Below, piece after piece: positions 1 to 11,906 of a stretch of 64,000 nt of DNA. Position 1 is the first letter of the stretch. Every line of letters starts with the position of its first letter. The DNA is from Symbiodinium natans (lineage: Eukaryota; Sar; Dinophyceae; Suessiales; Symbiodiniaceae). The notes beneath the pieces are model-generated. The model was not told the DNA's origin, did no database searches, and worked only from the letters and a program-made list of their open reading frames with translations. The stretch lies in assembly GCA_905221605.1 (NCBI GenBank), contig CAJNDS010002119.1:184001-248000 (forward strand). Direction: 5' to 3'. A program made the position numbers and the translations under genes.

Positions 1-108
1 GCTTTTCGCTGCAAGCGTTCGGAGCTTTTGCGAGAAAAAACACGCTCGCCCCCAGGGGCAGTGGCACCCTACACTAACGCCGCTGCACCATAGACTCATC
101 CCAGCCAC

Positions 109-189
109 CCGCGACCAAATCAGGTGGCCGTCTTGGTCCAGCCAGGGCTTCGCGTGGTCGAAGCTCTTGAAGCGCAGGGTGCGCAAGAC
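109..189 (-). CDS. 27-codon exon of left-edge gene G
   Basis: TCCCAG acceptor at 190, in-frame 27 codons (VLRTLRFKSFDHAKPWLDQD then GHLIWSR), donor GTGGCT. Rich in Trp, Phe, His and Asp and well biased, so probably a folded domain; the gene runs off the left edge of the window. Family not recognised. Confidence 0.4.
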
Positions 190-511
190 CTGGGACTTCC
201 AGTTGGTATGAGATCAAGGACAGGATGCAGAGTAGGGGAACCTGTGAGCTTCTCGGGAGCTGGCGAATCAGGCACACAGGAACCCAGAGGGACCTCGACC
301 ATGAAGTCCCTATGGCTTGGGTGAAGTCTTCGTCGACATCAAGTAGGTCTCGCCAAAAAAAGTGCTACTTTAAGTAATTGAAAAGGTCTGGGTTGCTCTC
401 CTTACCATGCTTGGCACTCCGTGAGCCCGGAGTCCCACTAGGCCCGACGCGCGGTGTTTCATAAGAAGTCGGCAAGAAGAATGGTAAGTTGAATCGTAGG
501 TATAAGACAAC

Positions 512-557
512 CAGCCGAAGGAAGCCAAGATGCGGCCAAAGTCTCGTCCAAGTGCTC
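512..557 (-). CDS. short exon of left-edge gene G
   Basis: Pyrimidine-rich tract and CTCCAG acceptor, EHLDETLAASWLPSA, then donor GTTGTC. Unrecognised. Confidence 0.35.
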
Positions 558-1671
558 CTGGAGGGCTTGAAGGGTTTCAGTTAAGTCCCGGGATCTCACG
601 GGAAAGGTCGGGACCTGCGATTCGGTTAGCAGCCCTTTTTCATGGGAGGCAGGACGAAACTGAAGCTCACGGGATCGAAGAAAACCTGGGGGCTGTAGCA
701 GACTGTAGCAGGATTCAGAAGGGCAGGAGCACGGACATGACATCAGCTCCCATGGTGTGCCCCCCCCTTGCTCCTCATTTACCACATCCCTCTTTCGGCT
801 CTGGGGGGTCGAAGGCCGTGAAGGGGTCGTAGTGGACAGGCCAAGGGACGTCAGGGCGTGATCCATGGAACCCATGGCGGAGTTTGGGGGACCGCTTGGG
901 CAAAAGCTGCCCTAAAGAACTAAATCCCTTCTTGGCCTGAACTGGGGCGGGGGGAGGTCTTCCGGACGTCTCATGTGTTGTCAGGAGTTGACTTGTCGGC
1001 CAGTAAGCTTGCGGTTGCATCATTGAAGGCGTCGGGTTTTCAGGAGGGCTTGAGTGGAGGTTGAGGTTTGCAGGCACCACGTTTCGGGATCATTTCGGGT
1101 TTCCGGAGTGCTTTGGCATAGACCGCTTCTGACCGGGCTGAGGCCGGCGCGAAGGCAAGGGAATTGCAAAGGAGTTCACAGTGGTAAGCACAACCCACAA
1201 AGCCCTCAGACAAGCAACGAGGAGAACGTCAAAAACCAAGTGAACACTCAACCCGTCCTAGCCACCGAAACTGGCACAGAACCTCCCAGGTGCTTCTGGT
1301 TCAGGACTAGAGCACCCAACTCCCGACACCAACTTCAGGCAGGCTACGGCTTGAAGTTCTGCTTAGCCATGTCTCATGTCTTACAGGGTTCCACTACCTG
1401 CATGTGTTATGTCATGGTTCGGGACAGCTCCAGGAGTGGAGCTCTCAGGCTGCGTACCTTTGATTCGGCCTTATATTCGCGACATGAAAACGATACTTTC
1501 CTAGTGTCCTAGATAATGCGTCAGGCAATATTCGCTTATGTACATGCATAAACGTCATCAACAGCCACAACAACACTCGCAAGGCTGAGACAATGAAACA
1601 TACCCTCAGCTGACCAACCCTTCTTCGAAGGAACACATCACTAAGGTACTCATCGTGCTCACTGTTGTCGC

Positions 1672-1768
1672 CCTGGACAACATCCTTATCCTCAGCCTGA
1701 TCATCGTTCTCCTCCTCCTCCTCCACCTCCTCCTCCTCATCCTTGTCCTCATCTCGTGGTCGTCGTCG
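1672..1768 (-). CDS. Asp/Glu-rich exon of left-edge gene G
   Basis: From GGGCAG at 1,769 the minus frame reads RRRPRDEDKDEEEEVEEEE, then ENDDQAEDKDVVQ, ending at a GC donor. A low-complexity acidic tract; the GAG/GAT run could also be a simple repeat in an intron, but the flanking codons stay open and acidic. Confidence 0.3.
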
Positions 1769-2274
1769 CTGCCCGATCGAGGCCAAAGAGCAAGATGAAC
1801 CCGGCTAACCCCGGCATGCAAGCCAGGGGCCAGGCGCTAGCTGCCGGCCGATGTCTCTGACCTCTGTTAACTTGAAACGGGCATGGAAGCCTACAAGAAT
1901 AGAAGTTTAGAGAGGTGACTATATCGGGTCAGGGAGCTTAGGGCATATGATCTCAGGACATGAGGGACTCCAAGCTGTTCACCCGCAGCCACAAGCGGAT
2001 GTTGATGGATTTTGTGGATCTTGCAAAGCTAGACTAGACACCAGGAATTTTGCTGAAGGACTGTGGCCGAAGAACGTGACTGTAGCTCAGGCGCTCAGCC
2101 CCCTTTGACTCCCAAACCCTTTCTCCTGTCGGCCAAATCCATCACACTGCGGCAACACTTCGAAACCAGCGTGAGAAGGGCCTTGAGCCCTTCAAGAAGC
2201 CTGGACGATACCCCTGTAGTCACCCAAGGCCCCCTCACAAGCCCACTCAAAGGGACCCATCTGGGGCATCCGGC

Positions 2275-2325
2275 CCCTTGCAGCTCCTCTTCGGTCACCG
2301 ACTCTCGCTCGAGGCGCTCCGGCTC
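2275..2325 (-). CDS. 17-codon acidic exon of left-edge gene G
   Basis: GCCAG acceptor, EPERLERESVTEEELQG, then a GC donor. Charged helix, in phase over its whole length. Confidence 0.35.
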
Positions 2326-5147
2326 CTGGCGAGCACAGCTCGATGGTGTTTTGGCAGCCTTGAAGGTTCCTGTCATGTTTTGAAGTGTGTGCCTGCATAG
2401 GTTTGCGATCGGCTTTCCCAGAGAGCGGGTTATCACAGGACCTACAATGAGCCAAGTACAGCCAGGTCTTGGGTTTGATGTTCCAGGATCGGGGAGCGTT
2501 TGAGCACAGGGGGCAACAATGCCGCATACCGCACTCGAGGGGGATGATGTGTGGGTGTTGCTGCCAGTTGCAGATCTCAGCCTCCGAGACTCCTAAGCCT
2601 TCAGCCCTCGATCCCGAACTCCAAGACTCCAAGGCTGAAGGGGCCCAAGGGAGATTCTCAACTACCCTCCACACGCCTCGTCTTCCGGATGCTCCTCCCT
2701 GAGTTGGATTGGCGTTAAGACGGTCACGCCAGACGGGGTGTAGACTGGGCGCTAGCAGGTTCACCCTCGAGGCTTTCGACGCCTGAAATGGCGTTAAGTA
2801 TTCGGGCCCCCTGAGTAGGGCGATTGCAAAAGGGGGTTTGTGGAAGCGTTGGGCAAGCACAATTCCGCTACATCGTTCTTGAACACCCAAGTCCCAGACG
2901 AAGCTCGAGGAACATGGAAGAACAGAGGCCCTGACCCATTCTCACGTCCCTCCGCAGCCTTGGCACTCCAGGGCTTCTCCCGGGTGCAGGAGGCAGGTGC
3001 GAGGGTCTGATGGGGCGACTTTGCAGCGGGAAAGCCTGAAATCTTTACCCACTCACATAACAGCACAAGCTGCAGCCCAAACCTACCCTCAAACGGTCCC
3101 TAACTTATAAGACTTGCAAATCCGTAGGCAACTCTTCATTGTCAACCTGAACCCTTATGAAATGATTCTGTGCTCCACTGCTGAACTGCTCATTGGTTCT
3201 TTAGAGTCCAAACGTGAGCAACTTGCGAATAGAAGACAGTGCAGATGTCATGGCGTCACGACATTCTCCCTTCAGACTGCACGCTACTCATTGCCTGCTC
3301 TCTACATCTGGATCTCACCATTCCAACCCGAAGCTTTCCCAATGGAGGGCACAAAGCCTGTCTCCGAGAACTCCAAGGGTCCCACAGGATCATCACCGGA
3401 ACCTCGCTTGTGTGTGTGTGTGTGTGCAATGCTTCGTCATGGCTCCACCTGGTTGAACAGTTCTTGAATTCCATGAGGAAGCGTTCTTATTGTAGTAGAG
3501 GGGAAGAATTAGAGAAAGTTGGGGACGATCTGAGTACCATCACGCTTGCACAACTACCCGTCGCTAGCATCATGATGTTTAACAACTAACTGCCCTGCTG
3601 AAGCAACGCACACAACTTCTGCCATGTGTTATAGGGATGTCACAGCAATCACTCATCTGCAGGGGCAGATGCCTTTAAGCCATTTCAATCGGACCCCCAC
3701 GCTCCTCCCTGAGTCGCTCACGGGCCGCAGTCAGGATGCTCCTTGGCTGCATTAAGGCTTCGGGTTTACGCTTTGGGTTGGGCTTTCGAGCTTGGGATCT
3801 CCAGCCAAGTTTCCGGGTGGGACTCTGTGCATACTCAGAATCCAGTAAAATGTTATTACGGGCGAGTGAAAAGATCTTTTAATCGTCCGTACTACGTTCA
3901 TAACATTGTAAAAACCCGTTAATTTTTGTATTCTTATAGGGGCTTGTTACTAATTTTGTTCTCTTTTACGCAGGCACGAAGATATCGCACGCATGCATGA
4001 ATTTATCGTGCGAATTAACTGTGCCCGCTAGTAACAACAGTGTATGAAAAGAAGCGAAAGAAGAGAGCGCCCGCAAGGCAACGGGCGACGGGTCTGGGTA
4101 GCAAGAAAAGGTTCTGAAGTTCTGCGGGTGATTTGCACGCCCGGTCGCCCCAAATGCGCGACTCCAAGAAAGCAGGTTCAAGAGCACAAAGCCCCAACGC
4201 CTGAACAACCCCAGGCCCGAAACACCAAATTCTCAGATCCGAAATCAACACCAGGCAGTGTTCATGGTATGCTCAAGTGCAGCCAAGACTCTTCAGTTCC
4301 TGGACGTGCCCATTCATCTTGGAAGCCCTGGGAGCGTCAGGGTTGATTGAGAGCTCACTGGGCCAGAGTGCCTTACAAAGCCTCCTTCGGGCCGCCGGAG
4401 ATGCTTTGAGGAAGAGGGGCGCCAAGGGGCTGGAACATGCTGTAACCCTCTTTGCTGAGTAATTTGCCATTCGATCTACAGCACAAGTGATGTGAAGGGG
4501 CACGTGATTCCGAGTGTGTGTGAAGCCATGATAAGAGCTTTAGGAAGGGTGTCAAGGCGGAGAAGCCCATGTATGAAGGAGTTTGCTTCTTTAGAGATTC
4601 TAAACCTAAGCCTAAGCCTGCTTGCACATGGTCACCGAGGCAAAGGCCAGCTTTGCAGAGCAGATCGCAAAGCGGTGTCCGGTATGGCCTGCAACACATG
4701 ACAGATTTCCTCACACTGGGCATCCGTGATCCAGAAGGGTATCGCAAGGCAACAACGAGCTACAGCCACAGTCGGTCGCAACCTGAACCGGCTTAGAATT
4801 CAGCTGGTCGGTCGAGGACTCATCATCTACTTGCTGACAATACTTCTAGCCCAAGGTGACCCCAGGTTACTTTCCTTACAAGTGGCGCTGAGACATAGCT
4901 GCAGCTTGTTTTCTCAAGTAGACAACCAAAGCATGCAAAGAGCCTCCAATCCATCAGCGAACTCGTTAACCACACCTGCCAATCGCTTCTTTGAGGGGCC
5001 ATGCAGTCACTCTTGGAATCTTGGTTCGACCCCGCTCCCGAACAGCAGCATCAGCAGATTCAAACACGTGCTGTACTCAACGGCTCAACGGCACAACCAT
5101 AAAGCACAAGCGACACTCTTTCTCCCCACGTAGCAGTCGACATCTAA
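2326..5147. other. mostly non-coding stretch
   Basis: Apart from the weak exon at 4.3 kb I see only intron-like sequence here, with a (TG)n run near 3,408-3,426 and an AT-richer patch at 3,840-3,960. Some undetected small exons of gene G are likely. Confidence 0.3.
4294..4375 (-). CDS. possible exon of left-edge gene G
   Basis: After GTAAG at about 4,376 a frame reads ALWPSELSINPDAPRASKMN and continues to CAG before a GA site. Weak: the plus strand is also open (a 61-codon frame) and no homology is recognised. Confidence 0.2.
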
Positions 5148-8100
5148 CTATGATGCGCCAGCGACGCAGCAAGGCCAGCTGCGAGCCGCTGGGTCAAGAA
5201 AACGTCGGTGCTCTGGGGCAGACTGCAATGCCACAAGGCTGTGCCGATGGATGCTTCTGTTCTCACCTGTGTCTGCAGAATCTTCACACGCCTTGCCTTC
5301 AGCATTGCTTGCATTCCCCTGGTCTGCAGAGGCCAGCACTAAGGCCCTGCCATTTCAAAGTTTATGTGGCTGCTGCAAAGCTTGTCTACACCCTCCGACT
5401 GAACCCAAAACCGCCCTTTCTCCTTCACAACCGCCCTCCAAATCCTGTAGCACTCCGAGCCCATCTGATGCTTCCTCGAAGCCCTTCACGCCCTTCGCAT
5501 ATAAACTATCCCAGCACTGGTGCGCAGCCAAACGGCCACTTTACTAACTTTGCAGACCCGCAAAACCTCGCCTTTTCATCGTTGGATTCAGTGCATGGAG
5601 GACCTCCGGTGCGCCCTGCAGAAAGCGTGAAACTCAGGGGGCCGCAGTCGGCCTCATGCGCGCGCCACGCCTCAGTTGGGGCTGCGGGCTTTCAGGGGTT
5701 TAAACATTTGGCGATTGGCAGGTTCGTCTTGACAGTCTTATAGCTACTGTAGGAACGAAGCAACCCTTCAGAGGAGTTCCTTTTATCTCACCAACAGCTA
5801 CCAGCGGCTTCAGATAGCAAGCCTCTTAGTCAACATCAGACTATAGACCATAGATGGCATCTTTGGAAGGTTTTCACACAGTCAGGCAATGTGTGTGCCA
5901 CATCAGGAAGCGTGGCTTCGTGGCCCCCGCAAGCCTTTCGATCAACAGCTCGCTCTCGGCTTTGAGCGAGCGCAACACACTGAAGGGTTACACGGCGCAA
6001 CGGCACCGTTGTAGCTCTCAAAACCCCCGGCCAGGGCGAGGCCAGGAACCTTTGCCCCTAAACCCTAAACCCTAAACCATAAACCGGTAAACCTGCTGGT
6101 TGAGGTGCGCTTGGCACGCAGTTTGTTGATCTCGGCTCGGAAGCCCTCGGCAGCTTTCCTCGGGCTCTCAGCCTTGGAGATACCTGAGCATGGGCTCCAC
6201 AGAGAGGCTTACACATGTTCGACTTGCATGCAAGACAACGACCAGCGAAGGCAGCACCTACCACAACGCTCAAACCACCCTCAGCCTTGCCATAGACCCT
6301 ACTACGATCGGCGCCGTGATCCCACGCAAAAACCTTACGCATCCCGATATATCACTTTCTGCACTCCCTGACCTCGAGAGATGGGCAGCAGCATGCCCAG
6401 ACCGTCTGGCCGGAGCCCCGCTTCCAGGGCCTAGGACTGCAGGAGCAGCAGCAAGGAACAAACAGACTTCTCACGAAGCGCGGCGGCAGCAGGCACAGTT
6501 GCTGTGCGGTGGCAATCGATAGCATGAACTGAAAGTGTGGAAGGTTGATGCCCTGTTCCGAGCTGCAGACGCCAGCCCTTCAACTCGAAAGTTCTAAACG
6601 GTCACCCGAAACCAATGTCCTTCATTTCGGGGTCTGGCCCCGAAAGCCAAACAGCATGCCCTTGCAACCCTACAGCCCTGAAGGACGACCTCGAGCCCTC
6701 TGGGGGTTTCAGGGTGCAGAGTTGAGGGCCAGGTCCGCCCACAACCCCAACCTCATGAGCACTAGCCGGAGTTGGTTTCTCCCTCCTAGGATAAGCCCTG
6801 CAACCACAAAACCCTTAGGTGGGGATGTGGGGTTCCCCCCCCCCCCCCTCTGCCAGAGGGAGCTTTCCGAACAACATGACAACCACGGGATGCTTGATGC
6901 CGCCGTTGCAGCAACTTTAAGAGCTATAGGATAAGGCTCACAGTCATGCGAACGCTATAAGAATGGACTCTCTCCGGCAAGTCCCACTTTTGCATCCCCA
7001 GTCGCTGCTTCCAGGTCACCACCCTGGGCGCCGATGCCAGGGGACAGGAACCAAACATCCTGAGCACTTTTGAAGCCGATTTGGTGTTGGATTTAGGGTG
7101 CTTTCGATGCTTCTCGGGCTCAAGGATTGCAGGGTTCTTGCTTGCTGAGCCCTGTATGGTGTTCAAGTATAATTGTGGGTCTATTTTTTCTGCTGCTGTG
7201 GCAGTGCTGGGAAGCGGGGCTGTTGCTTTCACAAGCAGACGGCCCTCCATGGCAAGGCTCGGGAACTGCTTCGCGGATGACGCGCATCGCCTCGACGTCC
7301 GTCGCGCCCACCTAACACCAAATTGCGGGGAGGGGAATCGGATGCGTGTCGTGACCCAGTCCAGGCGCATGGTGAATATAGCAAGCCTAAAGTCCAACTG
7401 GGTTTGGGCCTCAGCGGGTTTCCGATTGACCCGAAAGCCGGGCTTGGGGCAATTGAGCCCTGTGAGAAATAACTGGTAGTCCAAGTGACAACGAGGCCTG
7501 CGTTGCTGTGTTCCTTCGCCCACTGCAAGCAGCACACCTCCATTGCTGGGCACAGCACTGGAGCCCTAAACCCTAAACCCAGGGGTTCCAGGAGGTCGGA
7601 TTCCGTGAGCTGGCCCCTGCCTTCGCCACGTGGACGTAGAGCGGCTCGCCGCTGGGCAGCTGCAACGCCTGGATGTCCTGGGAGCCTTGTGTTTCGAGGA
7701 CTTTCGAAGGGAACAGGGTGCAGATTAGGCTGCAAGAGCACAGGCAAGGCCAAGGCCCTTTGCCTTGCCGGGAACTTTAGAAGAAGCTCTTGTTGATTCT
7801 TGAGATTCTTTAGCTGCCTTTATAGGCTCTTCACCCGAAACCTCTGTTCCGAAATTTTGGGGCAGGACCTTACACTCCCAAAGCGAGGGAAACCTGCCGC
7901 CAATCCGACCGTTCAGCAAGCTCTGGACCGAATCCAAAAAGGCCAAAAAAGCCCGCCTGGATTTGAGGTCTTGCAGAGCACCCAGACCCCTCTCGAGGGA
8001 TCCTGGGCTTGCGTTCATCCTTATTTCCTTCATGCCTTCAGGGCGTCCGGGCTTTGGAGCCTGTAGGATTTCTCTGCTGCACCCTGTGTGGCTTGGAGCT

Positions 8101-10745
8101 TCCCGAAAGCCTAGGTTCTGAGGGTGGAGAGGCGTAAGCGAGGTTCGAGACTTCTTTGTCGCCCCAGGTGCTGGACCCGAGGATTTCGGACTTCAAGGGA
8201 ACCGGGACTTCGGGGCTCTTGAAGACCTGTCTCCATATGGCGACCCCTTCAGAACCATGGTGTGACCACCCATTTGGACCCTAAAATCAGTGCCAGGGTC
8301 CTTCAAGAACGGCTGGAGACCATCGCCACCTGGAGTGCTCCCGAATTAGGCTAAGGGGCCTCTGGAGACGAATGAGATTTACTTAGGTTCATTCTCCTAT
8401 TAACTCGGGAGTACCCGTCACTAGTTACTGTATATGATTCATCTAAAGTTTGGAGGTGTGTGGAGGGACGGACAATGAAACAAGCAGAACACAGGGTGGC
8501 AGGGGGGGGGGGGGGGGGTGGGGCGTCGACAGGCTTCGGATCAAAGATTGAGAGCGGGACTAGGGGTTCCTGGCCCTTCAAGGGAGAACGTCGTGTTTGA
8601 GACGAGCTTTATCCGTTATGGGCTAATCGAGGGCACTGCACGTACTGCTCTGCCGGCCTAGGTATGGGCTGACGGTCACGGAGTCGCATTTCAGAGTCTG
8701 GAAGGCCGAGGAAGCATAGGCCTCAACTGCAGTGGCAAGCGGATCAGGCATTCTACTCATGGCCCTGAAATGGTCGAAGCTACCTCGCTGGTGGAGCCAA
8801 TATCTCCGCGCTTGGCGTCCAGGACAATCCTTAGGACTCTGAAGCTGCTCTAGCTCTTAGTGGTATGAGGTCGCGCAAGGCCCCAGAATCGAAAGTTTTG
8901 CTGCTTCAACTTCTTCAAGCCATCTCCCTGAAGAAACCACCTGCCAGATGGGGATTTCTGACAATTGGATGGGTTCCCATAATCATACTCTTTTGGGGTA
9001 AGAGTTTAAGCGACCCCAACAAACACTCTGGGCCAGGAAGCGGAATCTCCTCGGGTATCGCCGCCAGCGTACGCTGGAGGGCAGCCCAGCCCTGGAGCAT
9101 TCTTGGGCGAGCGTTGGAAGGGCCTACAATGCCCTAAACATCCCCAAGCCCTGTAGAACCCTGCTTTAGTCTGAGGGCAGGGCGCCAAAGCCCCGTAAAC
9201 ACTGACATACAGGTTTTGGATGATTTGTGGTTCGCCGCGTTGCCGGGCACTCCGGGAAAAGTCTTTCCAACGGAACAATGGGCCCCCCACAATCTGGGCC
9301 CCCAGTCTTCCACTGAGGCAGGCTCGGCTTCGGGGCCTTACACTTTGTTCGCACAAGACCCTGCACGACCTTCGTGAGCCATGGAGGCCCGGGGATGCGG
9401 GGCTTCTTGTCTGCCAGACATCTGTATTCCTTGTCCTCTTCTGTCTTGCTGTGTTGGATCCGTGGGAACAGAAAAAGCTGCTCTCTGCAAAAGACCCATC
9501 CTCAACCCCGTAGGCTTCGAAGAAGGCGGCGTTCGGTTTGTAGGCCGCCACGAGGTCTTTCGTCTCCTGGCTCTTTTCGCAGCATGTTTGATTCCTTCGT
9601 GCCGGCTAGCGGCACGTCTTGCTTCCTGACAGAGCTTCTGTTCGGCATACGGCAGTTCAACAAGCTTCCTTTGAGGTTTTGGCCGGGCCCTTGTTGAGCA
9701 CACTCGATTCCGTGCACGGGGTTAGCGTTCGCGAGTGACAGGCTGAATGGAGATGCGTTGCTGGCTTAGGTCCGAGCAGAACAAACTGCTCAATCTTTCT
9801 GCATGGCTTTGACAGGGTTTGTAGAATCATCTTCCCTCTCGTGGCCACGGCAAGTAAGCTGTCAAACATCATTCGAACGATCATTGCCCGACAGCACGGT
9901 CTGCAGACACTGCACCAAAGCCGCACCCGAGCGCTCTCAACCCTCACCCACCCCTCCCCCTCTTCAAACTTCAAGGCGGCCATCAGCAGGCACAAAACTC
10001 AACTACCCAGAAACGTAACTCGATCTCCTCGATGAGCCGCTGGCAGAATTTGAAGGCGGCTTCGGCAGAGTCCTCTTCGAGCTCGGCCTGCATCTCAACC
10101 GAAACACACAGCCCGCGCACCTTTCCAGCTTCGGACAAAGGATTCAATGGCTTGCTGACGGCCTCTGGGGGCATTCATATGAGGGGCCTAGACATGTTGA
10201 CCGGGTTGAAAGGGCTTCACTCCACCCCAAACGTACAACAACAAAAATTTCGTGAGACGCTTGGCAGTGGATGGGATGCTGGGGACAACAAAAAGCAGCT
10301 TCTACAAAGCCAAATTCCTACTCAACCAACAGTTGCCTCACCAGGGGTCTGCCCGGGGTATCTGAGTTCTTAGAGGCAGCGGCTTGCGCGCATCCCTGCA
10401 GACTAAGGCCAACAGCCTGCTGTCGCTGGGCTGGTGGCCCTTTCTCTCTTACCACTCCAACGGGCGATACCAGCTACACTGAGTGGAGTTGCAAGAAACT
10501 GGAAAGCAATTGGAGAAGGCACTGTGAGAATTAAGGATGGGGTTCAGAGTCTAGGAGCAAAGGATCAGGAGCCCTCGCCGTCAGACCCTCCATGATGTCA
10601 CCCGACGAACATAACCTGGACTGTGAGAGGAGTGTCTCTGTATCTCCAATTCAGGTCTCAGCCGTGCCTTGTGCGGGTCCAACCCGACGCACAGGAGCGA
10701 GTTGACATCGTGCGCCCGCTGGGTCAGCTTCTCAAAAAAACTCAT
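5148..10745 (-). CDS. orotidine 5'-phosphate decarboxylase (PyrF type)
   Basis: Converts OMP to UMP, the last step of de novo pyrimidine synthesis. Exons: 10745-10668 (MSFFEKLTQRAHDVNSLLCV, then GLDPHK), 10087-10028 (SAEAAFKFCQRLIE), 9566-9507 (LVAAYKPNAAFFEAYG), 9091-~9048 (WAALQRTLAAIPEE), 8829-8784 (IVLDAKRGDIGSTSE, the catalytic DxKxxD region), 8721-8658 (AYASSAFQTLKCDSVTVSPY), 8329-8294 (GDGLQPFLKDP), 7989-7957 (GVWVLCKTSNP), 7685-7621 (LPSGEPLYVHVAK), 7522-7490 (WAKEHSNAGLV), 7311-7267 (VGATDVEAMRVIREA), 7059-7009 (DVWFLSPGIGAQGGDLE), 6430-6373 (GLRPDGLGMLLPISR), 6183-6093 (AEGFRAEINKLRAKR), 5979-5925. The last exon 5222-5148 (stop TAG) is a guess. Catalytic Lys/Asp and the phosphate-binding GxGAQGG are present. 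Splice phases agree throughout. No orotate phosphoribosyltransferase domain was found after it. This is the bacterial PyrF subfamily with DAKRGDIG. Confidence 0.92.
6055..6079. repeat. short CCCTAAA telomere-like run
   Basis: CCCCTAAACCCTAAACCCTAA followed by an imperfect unit, in the OMP decarboxylase intron just before exon 6093. Similar runs of two to three units lie at 7,563-7,580 and 28,466-28,489. Confidence 0.8.
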
Positions 10746-10750
10746 GGCTG

Positions 10751-10753
10751 GCT
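10751..10753 (-). promoter_or_regulatory. candidate trans-splice acceptor of the OMP decarboxylase gene
   Basis: ATTCAG followed by 6 nt and ATG at 10,745. The spacing is like that of the other two genes with resolved starts. Confidence 0.35.
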
Positions 10754-11397
10754 GAATCACGATCTACGCCCGCCAGGTCTCGGGCCAACAGGTGGCTTTT
10801 CGGCAAATCAAACCTCCCAACCCTTGCTCCGTGTCAACCCATGCGAGTCATTGTACAACGCTAGCTGATGTACCCTAAACCCGACACTGCATTTTCACCT
10901 CTTGTGGGCGGCGCTGTGTTCTGCGCTCAGTTGTAGGGCACTTGGGGCTGTGCACGCCCTCAAATCTCAATCCCCAACGTCTATAACTTCTGTGACGAAC
11001 CTATATTAAAGCCACCTGCTGCTCCTGCAACCTCCCTGGTTGAACTTTGAAACCTCATAGCTGGACAAATGAACCTCAAGAAACCCACAACTATGCGACC
11101 TAAAACACTACGTCTGAACACCTTGCACATGCCAACAAGACCCGACTCGGCCTTTCTGATTATATGTTCAGGACCTGGGATTGAGGACTTCACGGGCTGC
11201 ACGGGTTTAAGCCGGCTCAGAAGCACATCGAAAAGAGAGGTTTGGGGACTGAGTCATACCGAGTTTTTGGACAATGCGGAAAACGCAAGCTGCCTCCTTT
11301 GCGGCAGGCATTTCGCTCAAGGACCCACCAGGTTATAGGAACTCCCAGAATCAGGGTAGAAAGCCTAGCGGCCTAGCTCCGCCACATCCCCGCAGGC

Positions 11398-11879
11398 CTT
11401 CCACGCCCTTGCTGAGCTTGTCGATGGCCTCGCATGGGTGCACCACGCTGTGGTACAGCAGGGACTCAAGGGACTCCAGGGACTCAGGGAGTTTTTTTTA
11501 GTACAGCTTCACTGAATGCAGCCGATTGATCTGCTCCGCCCCCGACCACCTCCACTTCAACTTCCCAGAAACTCCCCAGAAAATCCCTTGGCACGAACCC
11601 CAACCCTGCTGCGAGAGCAGCCTCCTGGGTCGCAGGATCCACCTCCTGGCAAGCATAAGAATTCCAAAGCCCCGACCCTGGAGGGGTTTTTGAAAAGGCC
11701 AATACTTTAAGTGGCTGCAGCTGGCTGCGGGGGCTCGGTGCGCATCTTCAACTTTTCTCCTCTCTCTCTCACAAAACAGATCTTTTCATCTTATGCCACA
11801 CAGGTCGGAGAGCCCAGGATCTTGAGTTTGTGATGCCCGGCAAGACGGTCTGCGAGAGGTCTGCAAGGGCGTGCAACAT
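11398..11879 (-). CDS. three short orphan exons (small gene or tail of the previous one)
   Basis: 11879-11837: GCAG then ATGTTG..., reading MLHALADLSQTVLPG. 11645-11605: EVDPATQEAALAA after CCAG. 11464-11398: LLYHSVVHPCEAIDKLSKGV ending at a GC donor. All are helical and codon-biased like exons. The first starts only 27 nt beyond the stop of the 375-residue gene, so these may be alternative 3' exons of that gene instead of a separate small gene. Function unknown. Confidence 0.35.
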
Positions 11880-11906
11880 CCTGCACTGCTGCAGGGCATT
11901 TTGCAC

